From positions 3,472,001 through 3,536,000 of the forward strand of contig OZ241919.1 of the NCBI GenBank assembly GCA_965203835.1: DNA of 64,000 nt, given 5' to 3'. Below are positions 1-8,398 of the stretch, one piece after another. Both the position numbers and the translations under genes were made by a program. The stretch comes from CBDCFV01 sp965203835 (lineage in GTDB: Bacteria; Chloroflexota; Dehalococcoidia; Lucifugimonadales; UBA3495). Within the stretch, counting starts at the first letter, position 1. The number at the start of each line of letters is the position of its first letter. Under the pieces are notes generated by a model. The model was not told the DNA's origin. It saw nothing but the letters and a program-made list of their open reading frames with translations, and did not search any database.

Positions 1-399
1 ATCATATCGGCGCCGATATTGGGGGCGCTGTCCGACCGTTTTGGACGCAAGGCCGTGATGGTCCCAGGCTTGGCCGTTTCGGCGGCTTTGTCCTTCCTGG
101 TGGTGATGGTTGGAGACTCTCTTTGGCTGCCGTTAGTCCTGGCCGGCTTGGGGCTGGGCGCGTTTGCCCTGCACCAAATTATCCAGGCAGCGGTGCTGGA
201 CGTAGTCGGGAGAGGCACGGAAGCCACCGCGGTGGGGCTTATCTTCGGAATCAACGGGATCATAGGCGGCGCAACGCCCTTCTTGGCGATTTTGATAATC
301 GAGCATTTCGGTGGTTATGGCTCCATCTACTACTACAGCGGCGCGTTGACGGCCGTCGCGGCTTTCCTGGCGATGGTCGTGCCGCTGCGGCGCGTCTGA
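1..399 (+). CDS. MFS transporter, C-terminal part (cut by window edge)
   Basis: The reading frame is open from the first base and ends with TGA at 397-399, so only about the last 132 residues are present. They begin with a loop carrying GALSDRFGRK, the MFS motif-A type signature between helices. About four hydrophobic segments follow. The layout and the phrase VVGRGTEAT resemble the C-terminal half of the MFS gene at 49848-51047 (VAGRGLDAT), so the two are probably paralogs. Substrate is unknown. A consensus promoter for the next gene starts 18 bases after the stop. Confidence 0.85.
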   Translation: MISAPILGALSDRFGRKAVMVPGLAVSAALSFLVVMVGDSLWLPLVLAGLGLGAFALHQIIQAAVLDVVGRGTEATAVGLIFGINGIIGGATPFLAILIIEHFGGYGSIYYYSGALTAVAAFLAMVVPLRRV

Positions 400-416
400 C
401 GCCTTGGCCCGTCGTC

Positions 417-445
417 TTGACACGCCCATGAGGCGCTCATAAAAT
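417..445 (+). promoter_or_regulatory. Sigma70-type promoter upstream of the peptidase-DUF2520-panB operon
   Basis: TTGACA (417-422), a 17-base spacer, and TAAAAT (440-445) make a near-perfect vegetative promoter. The first start codon downstream is TTG at 647, so the transcript would carry a leader of about 195 bases. Confidence 0.7.
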
Positions 446-646
446 TGACCCGCCACGTACCCTTGGCTGGACGTGAGCAACAGGGTTTCCGCACACAACC
501 ACTCTTTTGCGCCGCTGGGATCTTATGACGACCGAGACGGCCTTGCTGCTGAAACTATTTCCCTTTTCACCTCCACTGGCATGGGACTTTCCCTTTTGCT
601 TCACTCTAAGGCCTTTTCCGGCTGGTGATGACGCCGGAGGACGCTG

Positions 647-1690
647 TTGAACGCCTCCCTCACCGCGGTCGAAGGCTTGGAAGTAGGACACTATACCGAC
701 CTGTCCAACGCCACCGGCTGCACCGTGATTTTGTGCCGGGAAGGGGCGGTGGGTGGCGTGGACGTCCGCGGAGGGGCTCCGGGGACCAGGGAGACCGACC
801 TGTTGAGGCCCGGGCGCCAAGTTGAGCGGGTCAACGGGATAGTCCTCAGCGGCGGCAGCGCCTTCGGGCTGGACGCCGCCTCCGGTGTGATGCGGTACTT
901 GGCTGGTGAGGGTATCGGATACGCCGTAGGCAATACGGTGGTGCCCATCGTCGCCGCGGCCATCCTGTTCGACTTGGGCTTGATCACGTCGGAGGTCCGG
1001 CCCGGTCCTGAAGAGGGATGGGCAGCCTGCATCGCCGCCAATGCCGGTCCGGTTGAGGAAGGGAGTGTTGGGGCCGGAACGGGGGCGACGGTAGCCAAAG
1101 CGCGGGGTATGGAAGGAGCCATCAAGGGAGGCATAGGCTCGGCAGCGTTGAAACTACCCGGTGGCGCCATTGTTGCGGCGCTTGTCGCCGTGAACGCCTA
1201 CGGCGGCGTTTTCAACCACCGGACGGGCCGCCTTGTTGCTGGCCCGCGTCGTGAAAGCGGCGGCAGCATGGAAGACCCAGTGAAGTTGTTGTTGTCCGGC
1301 TTCGATGACAGCCACTCCCCGCCCATGACCAACACCACCATAGGCGTCGTTGCCACCGACGCCTCACTGACGCGGGAGCAGGTCAATCGCCTTGCGACCT
1401 TGAGCCACGACGGGTTGGCCTTGACCATAAGGCCTTGCCACACCATGCGGGACGGTGACACAATGTTCGCCCTCGCCACGGCCCGCTGTCCTGCGCCCCC
1501 CGATACTACGGCTCTCGGCGCGGCTGTGGTCGAAGTAACCGCCCTGGCCGTGCTTCGCGCGGTGGAAACGGCTGCCGGACTGGGCGGCATCCCTTCAATC
1601 GGGGAGCTTGGACCTCCTTCCCGTCTGTCCCGCTCCCCTTCCCGTCTTTCCCGCGAAGGCGGGAAACCCGCCGGGGGCAGACATGGTTGA
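647..1690 (+). CDS. P1 family peptidase (DmpA/S58-type aminopeptidase)
   Basis: Predicted to be an N-terminal-nucleophile peptidase of the L-aminopeptidase/D-esterase (DmpA) family, which self-cleaves and releases N-terminal residues from small peptides or amides. Seen: an N-terminal GLEVGHYTD segment, the glycine-rich LSGGSAFGLDAASG near residues 67-80, and NTTIGVVATDA near residues 229-239, where the family has its cleavage site and nucleophile. The start is TTG at 647 because GGAGG lies six bases upstream. The last 20 or so residues (rich in SRLSR) are encoded by a copy of the dispersed palindromic repeat and are probably not part of the fold. The stop overlaps the next gene by 8 bases. 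Confidence 0.9.
   Translation: MNASLTAVEGLEVGHYTDLSNATGCTVILCREGAVGGVDVRGGAPGTRETDLLRPGRQVERVNGIVLSGGSAFGLDAASGVMRYLAGEGIGYAVGNTVVPIVAAAILFDLGLITSEVRPGPEEGWAACIAANAGPVEEGSVGAGTGATVAKARGMEGAIKGGIGSAALKLPGGAIVAALVAVNAYGGVFNHRTGRLVAGPRRESGGSMEDPVKLLLSGFDDSHSPPMTNTTIGVVATDASLTREQVNRLATLSHDGLALTIRPCHTMRDGDTMFALATARCPAPPDTTALGAAVVEVTALAVLRAVETAAGLGGIPSIGELGPPSRLSRSPSRLSREGGKPAGGRHG
1647..1666. repeat. Dispersed palindromic repeat, copy 1 (inside coding sequence)
   Basis: Core TTTCCCGCGAAGGCGGGAAA is a perfect inverted repeat with a short loop. It lies within the C-terminal codons of the P1 peptidase, preceded by direct repeats of a CCCGTCT-like unit from about 1619. Confidence 0.8.
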
Positions 1691-2573
1691 TAAAGACTTG
1701 GCCATCGGGTTCATTGGGATCGGGGTGCTGGGCAAAGGACTTCCCTTGGCACTGTCGGCCCGCGGGTACCGCGTTGCCGGCGCGTACAGCCGGTCGGCCA
1801 CATCCGCGCAATGGCTGGCCGACAGAATTCCCGAATGCCGGGTCTACCCTTCGGCGCAGGAACTGGCCGCCGCGGCTGACTTAGTGTTTATCACCACCCC
1901 GGACTCCGCCATCGGCGAAGTGGCAGCGGCGGTGGACTGGCGGCCGGGGCAAGCGGTAGTCCATTGCTGCGGAGCGGCTTCCGCAGCACTGCTGGCTCCC
2001 GCGAATAAGCTGGGCGCGTTGACCGGAGCGTTTCATCCCTTTCAGACCTTCGCCGGAGTCCAGAGTCCCGAAGAGTCGAGCGCGCGGCTGGCCGGGGTGA
2101 CCTTCGCTATCGCCGGGGACGGGTGGCTGGCCGAGTACCTGCACAATATGGCCCGCGCTCTTGGAGGCTACCCTGTTGTCATCCCCGATGAGTTGCGGCC
2201 AATGTACCACGCGGCAGCAGTGTTGGGATGCGGCTACCTTGTCGCGCTGTTGCAGGGAGCGGTAAGCCTTTGGGAAGAAATGGGATTTTCGTCCGAGGAA
2301 GCGATACGGGCATTGTATCCCTTGGCCAAAGCTACGCTGGGCAACGTTGCCAGGCACGGCATAGCGGCTGCCGCAACCGGGCCGGTGGTGCGCGGGGACG
2401 CGGTTACCCTGCATTCGCACCTGGAGTCAATCTTCTTGCGGATGCCCGAACTTCTGCCGGTCTATTCCAGCTTGGCAAGAGGATCGTTTCCCTTGGCGGC
2501 GAAGCATGGCGTCGGCCCAGACCAACTGACGGCCATGGAAGAGTTAGTCGATCACTACGTGGAATACGATTGA
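1683..2573 (+). CDS. Rossmann-fold DUF2520 protein, candidate ketopantoate reductase
   Basis: 296 residues. The N-terminus has a dinucleotide-binding signature (IGFIGIGVLGKG), and the C-terminal half carries FHPFQTFAG and YHAAAVLGCGYLVAL, hallmarks of the DUF2520 family. Start ATG 1683 is chosen because the Rossmann strand begins just after it; the longer in-frame extension upstream is repeat sequence. It overlaps the peptidase by 8 bases and ends 17 bases before panB. Sitting in front of panB and panC, it could be the NADPH-dependent reductase that turns ketopantoate into pantoate, since no PanE-like gene is in the window. That role is inference from context; the fold is well supported. Confidence 0.85.
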   Translation: MVDKDLAIGFIGIGVLGKGLPLALSARGYRVAGAYSRSATSAQWLADRIPECRVYPSAQELAAAADLVFITTPDSAIGEVAAAVDWRPGQAVVHCCGAASAALLAPANKLGALTGAFHPFQTFAGVQSPEESSARLAGVTFAIAGDGWLAEYLHNMARALGGYPVVIPDELRPMYHAAAVLGCGYLVALLQGAVSLWEEMGFSSEEAIRALYPLAKATLGNVARHGIAAAATGPVVRGDAVTLHSHLESIFLRMPELLPVYSSLARGSFPLAAKHGVGPDQLTAMEELVDHYVEYD

Positions 2574-2590
2574 ATGAGGAGGCAATGGTC

Positions 2591-3433
2591 ATGGGAAAAG
2601 TAACAGTCCGTGACATCGCCCGCATGAAAGCGGACGGCAGGAAGATACCCATGATTACCGCCTACGACTACACCTCGGCGTGTCTGGCGGATGCCGCCGG
2701 AATACCCATTATTCTCGTGGGGGACAGCTTGGGCATGGTGGTCCTGGGGTACGAGTCCACCATCCAAGTGACCTTGGAAGACATTCTGCACCACACGAGA
2801 GCGGTCAGCCGCGGTGCCAAGCACGCTTTGCTGGTCGCCGACATGCCCTTTATGACCTACCACGTAGACGCGGGACAGGCCTTGACCAACGCCGCCCGCT
2901 TGATGCAGGAAGGCGGCGCTCATTCGGTGAAGCTGGAAGGGGGCGAACCGATGGCGCCGACGGTGCGTCGGTTGGTGGAATGCGGCATCCCGGTGATGGG
3001 GCACATCGGCCTTACTCCCCAGTCGGTCAATGCCTTGGGCGGCTACCGGGTGCAGGGGCGCGGCTTGGAAGCGGCGGAACGGCTGGTGCGGGATGCCCAG
3101 GCCTTGGAACAAGCGGGGGCCTACGCTGTCGTGCTGGAGTTGGTGCCCTCGCCATTGGCCGGACTGATTTCAAGCCGGCTGACCATTCCAACCATCGGCA
3201 TCGGCGCAGGCCCGGAGTGCGATGGGCAGGTCCAGGTGCTCCACGACATGCTCGGATTGTTCACCAACTTCGCCCCCAAGCACGCCAAGCAGTTTGCCCA
3301 ACTGTCCGAGTCCATAAAAGCGGCCTTCGCCCAGTACGTGCAGGAAGTGGAAGCGGGAGACTTTCCCACTAACAAGCAAAGCTTCACCATGGACCCGGTG
3401 GTGTTTAAGGAGCTGCAAGCCTTGTCTCGGTAA
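2591..3433 (+). CDS. panB: 3-methyl-2-oxobutanoate hydroxymethyltransferase
   Basis: First committed step of pantothenate synthesis: transfers a hydroxymethyl group from methylene-tetrahydrofolate to 2-ketoisovalerate, giving ketopantoate. 280 residues (E. coli PanB has 264). Visible family motifs are ITAYDYTSA, VGDSLGMVVLGY (metal-binding Asp), VKLEGG, MGHIGLTPQS, the catalytic Glu region in LELVPS, and IGIGAGPECDGQVQV. ATG 2591 is preferred over ATG 2585 because AGGAGG at 2577-2582 lies eight bases before it. Cotranscribed with the DUF2520 gene. Confidence 0.97.
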   Translation: MGKVTVRDIARMKADGRKIPMITAYDYTSACLADAAGIPIILVGDSLGMVVLGYESTIQVTLEDILHHTRAVSRGAKHALLVADMPFMTYHVDAGQALTNAARLMQEGGAHSVKLEGGEPMAPTVRRLVECGIPVMGHIGLTPQSVNALGGYRVQGRGLEAAERLVRDAQALEQAGAYAVVLELVPSPLAGLISSRLTIPTIGIGAGPECDGQVQVLHDMLGLFTNFAPKHAKQFAQLSESIKAAFAQYVQEVEAGDFPTNKQSFTMDPVVFKELQALSR

Positions 3434-3450
3434 ACAATCGTCCGTTTTCC

Positions 3451-3529
3451 CGTCGTTCCCGCGAAGCCTGTCCCCGGCTCGGTTTCCCGCCTACGCGGGA
3501 ATGACGGAGAAGGGGGGCGGGAATCCACG
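3451..3529. repeat. Dispersed palindromic repeat, copy 2 (composite)
   Basis: An outer inverted repeat, CGTCGTTCCCGCG at 3451-3463 against CGCGGGAATGACG near 3495-3507, encloses a second repeat-like segment. GGCGGGAATCCACGGG follows. It lies between panB and panC. Confidence 0.7.
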
Positions 3530-3592
3530 GGCTTTGCCCGGTTACAAGTATGTGCCGGCTGGACCAGTTGGTTTTAAGATAGTCTATTAACG

Positions 3593-4429
<837 letters not shown>

Positions 4430-4490
4430 AACGGTCCCGAAATAGTAAGGGGTCGGCGGTTAGTGGTATCATGCCTTTGGAGAAGGATCG

Positions 4491-4967
4491 TTGACAAATC
4501 AACCTGTTAAAAACACGCCTGAATGGTACTGGTCCATGAGCCAGCAGTACATCCGTCAGGCCGACGATGAATTCGAGCGGCAGGACTACAGTCAGTCCGG
4601 AGAGAAGGCTTGGGGCGCAGTGTCCACCGCTGTAAAGTCGGTCGCCCAACAACGAGGGTGGATACACAGTCATCACCGAAGTGTCGGCGATGCCTTGACC
4701 GAACTGGCCGACGAATTTGCTGCTGACGTTGACGAAGACCAGGTAAAGCACTGGTTTTCATACGTAGACTTGTTGCACAAAAACTTCTACGAGGGTGGAA
4801 TGACGGACTCGGACGTAGCCTTGGGCATCCGGGACGCGAAGCGGATTCTGGGCTTCCTCGAATCAATCCGTCATCAACCGCCAAGGGATATTCCCGACCG
4901 GAGCAATACAAAAAAATCTCGTTGGGAGGCCCTCAACGGTGTGCGTTGGGACGACGCGCACCCCTGA
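4491..4967 (+). CDS. PaREP1/HEPN-like family protein, paralog 1
   Basis: 158 residues, mostly helical. Two signatures are shared with three other genes in this window: GEKAWGAVSTAVKSVA (residues 37-52) and LLHKNFYEGG (residues 95-104). These match the PaREP1 family, regarded as HEPN-related. QRGWIHSHH resembles the R-x4-6-H motif of HEPN ribonucleases, but activity is untested. Start is TTG 4491 after GGAGAAGG at 4480; an extended -10 (TGGTATCAT, 4464-4472) lies just upstream. A 78-residue gene follows 9 bases downstream, suggesting a two-gene operon. Confidence 0.75.
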   Translation: MTNQPVKNTPEWYWSMSQQYIRQADDEFERQDYSQSGEKAWGAVSTAVKSVAQQRGWIHSHHRSVGDALTELADEFAADVDEDQVKHWFSYVDLLHKNFYEGGMTDSDVALGIRDAKRILGFLESIRHQPPRDIPDRSNTKKSRWEALNGVRWDDAHP

Positions 4968-4976
4968 ACCAAAGAG

Positions 4977-5213
4977 ATGCCAAGAAAGTACAGCAATAAT
5001 CAACGGGTGCGCTTTAAGACCAGAGGCGGCGGTCCCCAGAAGCCGCCGCCGAATAACTACAAGGGCACCTACGGCACCATCGCGGAACAGTCCACCTCGG
5101 ACTGGCTGAGAGAGGCCAACTCCATACACACGGAGACGCCGCCCTCCTATTACGTCGAGGCCGACGACGGTTCCATGCAACTCGTTGGTGAAGACTGGCT
5201 TGAGCCGGCGTAA
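4977..5213 (+). CDS. Small hypothetical protein downstream of PaREP1 gene, SH3-like
   Basis: 78 residues, basic N-terminus and acidic C-terminus. The pattern QRVRFKTRG...GTYGTIAEQ...YYVEADDG...VGEDWLEP alternates short beta strands and turns, as in small SH3-like barrels; this is an impression from pattern, not a family match. ATG 4977 lies 9 bases after the PaREP1 stop, with AAAGAG as a weak ribosome site. Cotranscription implies a functional link, possibly a partner or antidote of the helical protein. No DNA-binding motif is seen. Confidence 0.6.
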   Translation: MPRKYSNNQRVRFKTRGGGPQKPPPNNYKGTYGTIAEQSTSDWLREANSIHTETPPSYYVEADDGSMQLVGEDWLEPA

Positions 5214-5225
5214 GCCCTCCCCTTT

Positions 5226-5266
5226 CCCGTCTTTCCCCTGCAGGCAGGAAACCCGCCAGAGACGGG
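5226..5266. repeat. Dispersed palindromic repeat, copy 3 (degenerate)
   Basis: CCCGTCTTTCCCCTGCAGG at 5226 pairs imperfectly with the CAGGAAACCCGCC and GACGGG segments that follow. It sits directly after the stop codon of the SDR gene, between two convergent genes. Confidence 0.6.
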
Positions 5267-5267
5267 T

Positions 5268-6023
5268 TTACTGGGCGGTGACTCCGCCGTCCATCACCAT
5301 TTCGCTGCCCGTCATAAAGGACGACTCGTCGGAAGCCAGGAACAGCGCGCCGTAGGCTATGTCCTCAACCGTGCCGACCCTGCCCAAGGCGGTCCGGGCG
5401 ATGGACTCTTCCCGGCTCCGTTCGTCCCCCTGCCAGATGCCTTGAATCATGGCCGTGTCGATGGGCCCCGGGTGTATCGAATTGGCCCGGATCCCTTCCC
5501 TGCCGTACTGGATGGCCGTGGCCTTGGTGAACAGCCGCACCGCCCCCTTGGACGCGTTGTAGGCTGCGCTCCTGGGACTGCCGACCAAGCCCGCGGTGGA
5601 AGAGATGTTGATGATGGAACCGCCGCCGGCCTTCCGCATTTCTTCTATGGCCAGCTTGGTGCCGAGAAATACCCCCTTCGCGTTCACGTCCAGTATCGCG
5701 TCCCAGTCCTCGACGCTGGTGTCCTCCACGCGGCCCCTGCGCCATATCGCGGCGTTGTTCACCAGCACGTTGAGCTTGCCGAAATTGGAGACGGCGGCTT
5801 GGATTGCCTCGCGCCAATCGTCCTCGCTGGTCACGTCCAAGTGAACGTACAGAGCGTCGCCCCCCTGCTCGGCTATTTCCGCCGCTACGGCCATGCCCTC
5901 CGCGTCCAGCAGGTCGCCGATGACGACCTTCGCCCCTTCCTGGGCAAACATCCTCGCCTCAGCGGCGCCCTGCCCTCGCGCTCCGCCGCTGATAAGGGCT
6001 ACCTTGCCATCCAGCCTTCCCAT
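5268..6023 (-). CDS. SDR family NAD(P)-dependent oxidoreductase
   Basis: 251-residue classical short-chain dehydrogenase. Motifs in order: cofactor site SGGARGQG (residues 12-19), the adenine-site Asp in VIGDLLD, NNAA, catalytic Ser in NISSTAG, the YNASK catalytic pair, and HPGPIDTAM. Sequence resembles glucose-1-dehydrogenase and 3-ketoacyl reductase-like members; the substrate cannot be read from sequence. The ATG has an AGGAGAGAG ribosome site. It is transcribed alone, convergent with the PaREP1 operon. Confidence 0.93.
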   Translation of the reverse strand: MGRLDGKVALISGGARGQGAAEARMFAQEGAKVVIGDLLDAEGMAVAAEIAEQGGDALYVHLDVTSEDDWREAIQAAVSNFGKLNVLVNNAAIWRRGRVEDTSVEDWDAILDVNAKGVFLGTKLAIEEMRKAGGGSIINISSTAGLVGSPRSAAYNASKGAVRLFTKATAIQYGREGIRANSIHPGPIDTAMIQGIWQGDERSREESIARTALGRVGTVEDIAYGALFLASDESSFMTGSEMVMDGGVTAQ

Positions 6024-6307
6024 AACTCTCTCCTTATGGACACAAGACTATGTCAAGCCCCAATATAAAACTTCCGGGCCGGGAAAACAAAGTCGGGAGC
6101 AGTCTTCTCGGCAATCTTGTCCAATACAACTTTTCTCGCCGCGTACTGGAACGCCGGAGCTACTTGCTTCATAATAGACAAGCCTTGCCCGCGGCAGGGC
6201 AACGCTCTTATTCAAGCAATCGACCACGCATAAATGTCCCCTGAGAAGCAGCACTTGGCCTTCCAGACACAAATCCCTGCCATCCCATTTGATAGTTGTT
6301 TGCCGCG

Positions 6308-7126
6308 ATGAACCGGGTTGTGAATTTTTGCCACAGGCTGGTTAAAGCGCGGGCGTTCGAGTACGGGATAATCGGCGTCATTATCGCCAATAGCATACTC
6401 CTGGGGATGGAGACTTCCGAGACCCTGGAGCGTCACTACGGTCACTGGATGCACATGGGGAACCAGGTTGCCCTCGGCATCTTCATCGTCGAGGCAGCTC
6501 TCAAGATCACGGCGGTGGCGCCCCGCATCCAAAAGTATTTCTTGGATGGCTGGAACCTTTTCGATTTCCTGATCATCGTGTTGGCGCTGATCCCGTCCAC
6601 GGGGCAGTTCGCCATGATCGCCCGTCTCGCCCGCCTGTTGCGGGTGCTGCGGCTCATTACCGCCATCAAGGAATTGCGGCTCATCATCGCGGCTTTGATG
6701 CGGTCCATACCCAGCGTCGGCCACGTCATGATGCTGATGAGCATCATCGTGTACATCTACGCCGTGATGGGCTACCACCTCTTCCATGAACACGACCCGG
6801 ATAACTGGCGGACTCTGGGCATCAGTCTGTTGACCCTGTTCAACATAATAACGTTGGAGGGTTGGACCGACATCATGCGCACCGCCATGGAAATGAACCC
6901 CTTCGCTTGGATATACTTCGTCAGTTTTGTAATAGTCGGGACCTTCGTCGTCATCAACATGTTCATCGCCATCATCATCAACAACCTGGACGAAGCCAAG
7001 GCAGACCGTCTCAGGAAGTTGCAGCAGCCCGTCTCCAGGGAAGAGCTTCTGAACGAACTCCGTTCCACAAGGGAGGCGCTCAGCCGGCTTGAAGATCGCC
7101 TCAACAACGGAGACGACAAGGGATGA
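6308..7126 (+). CDS. Voltage-gated cation channel (NaChBac/CavMr-type), filter TLEGWTD
   Basis: 272-residue single-domain six-helix channel that would assemble as a tetramer in the inner membrane. S4 has four arginines at every third position (R106, R109, R112, R115). The pore loop reads TLEGWTD at residues 182-188 (bases 6851-6871). S6 is rich in I/V/F and ends INMFIAIIINNLDEA. The cytoplasmic tail is a short heptad coiled coil (residues 243-266), as in NaChBac. Sodium-selective relatives have TLESW; glycine in the fourth filter position is the feature reported for the native calcium channel CavMr, so calcium permeation is likely (inference). ATG 6308 is preferred; an in-frame TTG at 6296 would add four residues. 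No clear ribosome site. Confidence 0.92.
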   Translation: MNRVVNFCHRLVKARAFEYGIIGVIIANSILLGMETSETLERHYGHWMHMGNQVALGIFIVEAALKITAVAPRIQKYFLDGWNLFDFLIIVLALIPSTGQFAMIARLARLLRVLRLITAIKELRLIIAALMRSIPSVGHVMMLMSIIVYIYAVMGYHLFHEHDPDNWRTLGISLLTLFNIITLEGWTDIMRTAMEMNPFAWIYFVSFVIVGTFVVINMFIAIIINNLDEAKADRLRKLQQPVSREELLNELRSTREALSRLEDRLNNGDDKG

Positions 7127-7195
7127 AATGCCCCCGGTGTCAATGTTTTCCGTTTCCCGGACCCGGCCGATTGATTGTTAGGGAGAGTCATCTAC

Positions 7196-8386
7196 ATGCT
7201 TGAAATGAGGACCGTAGCCCCGGAAGAGTTTTTCCAGTGGGTCTGGGTTGAGGCGCGGGCTTACGGCAACCGGTTGAACGTTGACCCGGAGATATTGCGG
7301 CCCCATTTCGACCTAGACCGCTCCATCGCCGTCTTCGACCAAGGCAAAATCGTCGGCGGCGCTCACTCCCACAAGCTGGAAATGTCGGTCCCCGGAGGCT
7401 CGGTTGTAGTGGCGGGCGTCGCCAACATCGCCGTGCAGCCGACGCATACCCGGCGGGGCATCCTGACCAGGATGATGGACCACCAGATCAAGGACATTTA
7501 CCAGCGCGGCGAGGCCTTGGCCGCGCTGTTTGCTTCCGAAAGCGTGATATACGGCAGGTACGGGTATGGCATGAGCTCGTTTCGTGAACAGTGGACCATC
7601 GAGCGGCACCACAACCGGTACGCCCGTTCCTATGACAGTCCCGGACGCATGGTCTTCATAGACCCGGCGGATATTACCAAGGACCTGCCCGAGGTCTTCC
7701 GCCGCGGCACCAAGGACCGGCCGGGAGTGTTCCAGAAGTCGAGCCACCTGTGGGAGCGGGAAAAGCGGGCGCCGGAACACCGCCAAGGCGGCCAGGGCGG
7801 CGTGTTCTACATCGCCTACGAGGAAGGCGGCAGAATAGACGGCTACGCCAGGTACCGCACCAGCGGTAATACCCTTACCGTTAACGAATTGATGGCAACG
7901 ACTGCCCAAGCGAACGCCGCGCTATGGCGGTTTTGCTTCGACCTGGACTTGGTCACCCGGACTGAGGCGGAAAGACGCCCGGTGGACGACCCGATGCCGT
8001 GGATGCTGGCCGACCCGCGGCAATTGGAAAGAACGACGCGCGACGGCCTGTGGCTGCGCTTGGTGGACGTGGCTTCATCCCTGGAGCAACGGAGCTACAT
8101 GGAAAGCGGCCGGCTGGTGCTGGAGGTCCGCGACGATTTCTGCCCTTGGAACCAAGGATGCTTTGAGCTGGAGGCCTCTTCCGAGGGGGCCTCATGCCGC
8201 CCCACAACCGTATCGCCCGACGTTACCATCACCGTTGCCGCCCTTGCCTCGGCCTACCTTGGCGGCGCCGGTTTCACCAGGCTATCCCAAGCAGGCTTGG
8301 CTGACGAGCACACGTCCGGCGCATTGCACCGCGCCGACCGCATGTTCGCCACCCGCCTGGCCCCCTGGACCCCTTGCGGGTTTTAG
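7196..8386 (+). CDS. Eis-like GNAT N-acetyltransferase
   Basis: 396 residues, the length of Eis (enhanced intracellular survival) acetyltransferases. These transfer acetyl groups from acetyl-CoA to amines such as aminoglycosides or protein lysines. Seen: the acetyl-CoA loop in VQPTHTRRGILTRMM, and ASESVIYGRYGYG with the Tyr expected to act as general acid. The last residue is Phe (WTPCGF), fitting the family feature that the C-terminal carboxylate takes part in catalysis. A sterol-carrier-like C-terminal domain follows the two GNAT halves. ATG 7196 follows GGGAG at 7181. Physiological substrate unknown. Confidence 0.88.
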   Translation: MLEMRTVAPEEFFQWVWVEARAYGNRLNVDPEILRPHFDLDRSIAVFDQGKIVGGAHSHKLEMSVPGGSVVVAGVANIAVQPTHTRRGILTRMMDHQIKDIYQRGEALAALFASESVIYGRYGYGMSSFREQWTIERHHNRYARSYDSPGRMVFIDPADITKDLPEVFRRGTKDRPGVFQKSSHLWEREKRAPEHRQGGQGGVFYIAYEEGGRIDGYARYRTSGNTLTVNELMATTAQANAALWRFCFDLDLVTRTEAERRPVDDPMPWMLADPRQLERTTRDGLWLRLVDVASSLEQRSYMESGRLVLEVRDDFCPWNQGCFELEASSEGASCRPTTVSPDVTITVAALASAYLGGAGFTRLSQAGLADEHTSGALHRADRMFATRLAPWTPCGF

Positions 8387-8398
8387 GGGGTAAGCCTC

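Noticed and set aside
2228..2590. 119-residue upstream extension of PanB
   Set aside because: It lies inside the DUF2520 gene in another frame, and AGGAGG marks ATG 2591.
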